The notes below the pieces were generated by a model, which did no database searches, was not told the origin of the DNA, and worked only from the letters and a program-made list of their open reading frames with translations. This document shows, in pieces, positions 12,365-14,772 of a DNA stretch of 14,772 nt. Position numbers and translations under genes: made by a program. Position 1 is the first letter of the stretch; each line of letters opens with the position of its first letter. This stretch comes from Minisyncoccota bacterium. Lineage in GTDB: Bacteria > Patescibacteriota > Microgenomatia > Levybacterales > UBA12049. The stretch spans positions 1 to 14,772 of the forward strand of contig JANWIQ010000064.1 of assembly GCA_025449795.1 (NCBI GenBank). Reading direction: 5' to 3'.

Positions 12365-13770
12365 AACACATGCATTTTGTTGGGATAAAAGGGGTTGGAA
12401 TGACCCCACTTGCAGTCATTGCAAAGGAAGCAGGCTTTCGGGTGAGCGGATGCGATACACCTGAGATATATATTACCGATGAGCTTTTACAAAAATCCGG
12501 TATTGAGGTGTTTCATGAATTTAACGAAAGCCATTTAGCAGGTGTCGATCTTCTTATTACGACCGGCGCACACGGTGGATTTGATAACCCTGAAGTAAAA
12601 GCAGCAAAAGAAAAGAATATTCCTATTCTCACGCAGGGCGAAGCAGTGGGATATTATATGTCAGGAGAATTATCTAACCGCCATGACTTAGAAGGAGTCT
12701 CCGTAGCCGGATGTCATGGGAAAACCACCACAACTGCCATGATAGCAACAATGCTGCAGGATGCTGGAAAGGACCCATCCTATGTGATTGGTACGGGACG
12801 TATTCCCTCACTAAGCGGATCGGGCCACTATGGAAAAGGCCGGTATTTTATTGCGGAGGCAGATGAATATGCTACAGAGCCGACGTATGACAAGACGCCC
12901 AAATTTTTGTGGCAACATCCCTCCATTGCCGTCATAACCAATATAGAATACGACCATCCGGATTTGTATCCCACATTTGCATCCCTCGTAGAGGCATACA
13001 AGAGCTTTATCGTACAAGTATTAGAAAGCGATGGGCAAGTAGTAGCATGTGGAGATGATAAGGAAATACAACATATACTAAAAAATACAAAAAAAAATGT
13101 CATTACCTATGGATTTCATTCGGATAACGATTATGTGCTCTCCAGTGTAGAAAGTGTTGTAGAGGGAATGAAATTTCGCGTAGCTACAAAAGGAAAAACA
13201 ATAGCGACCATCACCATCCCTATTTTGGGAAAACATAATTGCCTCAATGCCCTTGGGGCTTTTGTCGTTGGGCACATCATGCATATGGAACTTGAAGAGA
13301 TAAAAAAAGGATTGCACGCGTTTCGTGGGACAAAAAGAAGGCTTGAGTATGTGGGAAAAATGAAAAGCGGTGCTGCTGTTTTTGATGACTATGCTCATCA
13401 CCCTACGGAAATTCGAAAAACATTGGCAACAGTCAGAGAACGATATAAAGACAAAAACATAGTTAGTATTTTTCAGCCTCACACTTTTTCTCGAACAAAA
13501 TTATTATTCGAGGATTTTAGTAGTTCATTCTCCGATGCTAGTTTTGTAATCCTTGCCGATATCTACCCTTCAAAACGTGAGCCTTTTGACGCATTCGTTT
13601 CATCCAAGTATTTAGCACAAGCAGTTAGCCTAGTACAACAGGTGTTGTACCTGCCCAAGCTTTCTGATGTGGTACAATATCTTCGGGAAAAACAGTTTGG
13701 AAGCGACACAATAATTCTCACAATGGGTGCTGGAGATGTGTATCAAATTGCCTACGAAATAATCGACTGA
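12352..13770 (+). CDS. murC: UDP-N-acetylmuramate--L-alanine ligase MurC (Mpl-like features)
   Basis: MurC adds L-Ala to UDP-MurNAc in the cytoplasm with ATP. The 472-residue product has the three Mur ligase domains: a UDP-binding N-terminus (HFVGIKGVGMTPLA, then GCDTPE and DNPEVKAAKEKNIPILTQGEA), the ATPase domain with P-loop GCHGKTTTT (K124), EADEYATEPTYDKTPKF (E169-Y173) and TNIEYDHPDLY, and a C-terminal domain with DDYAHHPTEIRKTL (D345-H350), FQPHTFSRT and MGAGDVYQIA. The DDYAHHPTE and FQPHTFSRT signatures are shared by MurC and the recycling enzyme Mpl. The EADEY-x-T...DK-x-x-KF wording is closer to Mpl, whereas the N-terminal part and the AVITNIE stretch are closer to MurC. Position next to murE and murA favours MurC. 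It overlaps the murE end by 13 nt and is followed by murA after 2 nt. Confidence 0.88.
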   Translation: MEKVKHMHFVGIKGVGMTPLAVIAKEAGFRVSGCDTPEIYITDELLQKSGIEVFHEFNESHLAGVDLLITTGAHGGFDNPEVKAAKEKNIPILTQGEAVGYYMSGELSNRHDLEGVSVAGCHGKTTTTAMIATMLQDAGKDPSYVIGTGRIPSLSGSGHYGKGRYFIAEADEYATEPTYDKTPKFLWQHPSIAVITNIEYDHPDLYPTFASLVEAYKSFIVQVLESDGQVVACGDDKEIQHILKNTKKNVITYGFHSDNDYVLSSVESVVEGMKFRVATKGKTIATITIPILGKHNCLNALGAFVVGHIMHMELEEIKKGLHAFRGTKRRLEYVGKMKSGAAVFDDYAHHPTEIRKTLATVRERYKDKNIVSIFQPHTFSRTKLLFEDFSSSFSDASFVILADIYPSKREPFDAFVSSKYLAQAVSLVQQVLYLPKLSDVVQYLREKQFGSDTIILTMGAGDVYQIAYEIID

Positions 13771-13772
13771 GT

Positions 13773-14772
13773 ATGGAAAAACTTATTATTACGGGTGGAA
13801 ATCCTTTACACGGAAGTGTAAAAGTTTCTGGAGCAAAAAATGTTGCACTAAAAGCGTTGGTAGCTGCATGTCTAACCAATGAGGAAGTTATTGTTGAAAA
13901 TATCCCTCTTATTTCGGACTTTTTTGTCATGGTGGATATTATGCAAGATCTCGGAGCACGGGTGCATATTGATGGTCACAAAGCAGTTGTGCAAATGGAC
14001 AATTTTGTAAGTGACACTATTCCACTTGATAAAGCTGCACAAGCGAGAACGTCTGTGTTATTTCTTGCGCCATTGTTGGCGCGAATTGGGAGAGCAAATA
14101 TTCCCAATCCAGGAGGCTGCAGACTGGGCGCACGGCCAATAGATAGAATCGTTGATGGAGTCCGCGCACTCGGTGCAGTGGTTACCTATAAAAGTGAAGA
14201 TGGGTATTTTCATGCGCACGCAAAAGAAATGACAGGAGTAACCTACTCATTTTCAAAAAATACGCATACAGGGACAGAGACTTTGATACTCTCCGCCGTA
14301 CTTGCAAAAGGAAAAACTGTTTTGAAAAATGCTGCCGAAGAACCTGAAGTAGATGACCTTATTGTGCTGCTGCAAGCAATGGGTGCCCGTATTACTCGAA
14401 ATGCTCATCGAGAAATTACTATTGTAGGTGTTGAAACATTGCATGGGACAACATTTCGAATTAGCCCGGACAGAAATGAAATAGTTACTTTTGCGACGGC
14501 AGCACTTATTACAAAAGGAGATATTTTTATCGAAGAAGCAAAAGAGGAAGACATTGCTTCTTTTTTGGAAAAGGTGATTGCTGCTCGTGGGGGAGTAGAA
14601 AAAAAAGAAAACGGAATACGATTTTTTTATCATACCCCACTTTTGGCAACGGATGTGACAACGGCAATCTATCCTGGATTTATGACAGACTGGCAGGCGC
14701 CCTGGGCGGTGCTCATGACACAGGCAGAGGGAAATTGTGTGGTACATGAAACAGTATTTGAAAATAAAATGG
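13773..14772 (+). CDS. murA: UDP-N-acetylglucosamine 1-carboxyvinyltransferase MurA (partial, 3' end beyond window)
   Basis: MurA transfers enolpyruvate from PEP to UDP-GlcNAc, the first committed step of peptidoglycan synthesis. The window holds the first 333 codons, about 80% of the usual 420. Visible family features are the N-terminal LIITGGNPLHGSVKVSGAKN with K22 and N23, the catalytic loop NPGGCRLGARPIDR with Cys116 (the residue alkylated by fosfomycin in susceptible enzymes; some other bacteria carry Asp here), GTETLILSAVLAKGKT, AAEEPEVDDLI, LQAMGA, PDRNEIVTFATAAL in place of PDRIEAGT, and YPGFMTDWQAPW in place of PGFPTDMQAQ. The start ATG is 2 nt after the murC stop, implying coupled translation; no ribosome binding site is needed or seen. 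No frameshift is present in the visible part. Confidence 0.95.
   Translation, partial: MEKLIITGGNPLHGSVKVSGAKNVALKALVAACLTNEEVIVENIPLISDFFVMVDIMQDLGARVHIDGHKAVVQMDNFVSDTIPLDKAAQARTSVLFLAPLLARIGRANIPNPGGCRLGARPIDRIVDGVRALGAVVTYKSEDGYFHAHAKEMTGVTYSFSKNTHTGTETLILSAVLAKGKTVLKNAAEEPEVDDLIVLLQAMGARITRNAHREITIVGVETLHGTTFRISPDRNEIVTFATAALITKGDIFIEEAKEEDIASFLEKVIAARGGVEKKENGIRFFYHTPLLATDVTTAIYPGFMTDWQAPWAVLMTQAEGNCVVHETVFENKM

Noticed and set aside
13078..13482. 134-codon open frame on the minus strand
   Set aside because: It is antisense to murC, which has intact family motifs through this stretch.
14253..14747. 164-codon open frame on the minus strand
   Set aside because: It is antisense to the well-conserved murA frame and its Cys/Ser/Phe-rich sequence looks like a shadow.
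1..14772. CRISPR arrays, tRNA or rRNA genes, insertion sequence transposases
   Set aside because: I looked for evenly spaced repeats of about 30 bp, cloverleaf-like segments in the gaps, and transposase motifs, and found none.

Overview
The window is an AT-rich bacterial chromosome segment built around a broken-up division and cell wall (dcw) cluster. Several traits suggest a Candidate Phyla Radiation (Patescibacteria) genome, probably Microgenomates-like: short, single-purpose proteins, a MurE without its N-terminal UDP-binding domain, a MurC with an EADEY motif, a minimal FtsL, almost no Shine-Dalgarno sequences, and word-like 7-8 nt repeats between and inside genes. The lineage is inferred from these traits; there is no rRNA or other phylogenetic marker to confirm it.

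Layout. Positions 1-120 hold the 3' end of a glycyl-tRNA synthetase, which converges on an unrecognised 236-residue protein on the minus strand. Then comes a small GIY-YIG nuclease gene enclosed by two oppositely oriented REP-like palindromes (980-1343). A membrane-anchored protein of unknown function follows (1431-1922). The first dcw block, mraZ-rsmH-ftsL-ftsI (2108-5500), has its own promoter with operator-like repeats, and its genes are coupled by ATGA overlaps except at rsmH/ftsL. A non-dcw stretch follows: a DUF192 protein, a membrane-anchored alpha/beta hydrolase, rarA, a candidate small RNA, a SAM methyltransferase and a soluble GAF-PAS histidine kinase. The second wall block, murE-murC-murA (11102 to the window end), is tightly packed. 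murF, mraY, murD, ftsW and murG, which usually lie between these genes, are absent from the window.

How the genes work together. MraZ probably autoregulates the first block. RsmH modifies 16S rRNA. FtsL and FtsI belong to the septal wall-synthesis machinery. MurA, MurC and MurE make and extend UDP-MurNAc precursors. The histidine kinase lies 21 nt upstream of murE on the same strand, so it may be partly co-transcribed with the mur genes.

Most notable are: the GIY-YIG/REP-like cassette; 7-8 nt word arrays in four places, including a TCAATTT heptamer array inside murE that could cause frameshifts; a second, dispersed-type repeat inserted in frame in murE; a candidate stand-alone small RNA at about 8550-8637; and a recurring promoter layout in which the -10 box ends 8-9 nt before an ATG, implying leaderless mRNAs.
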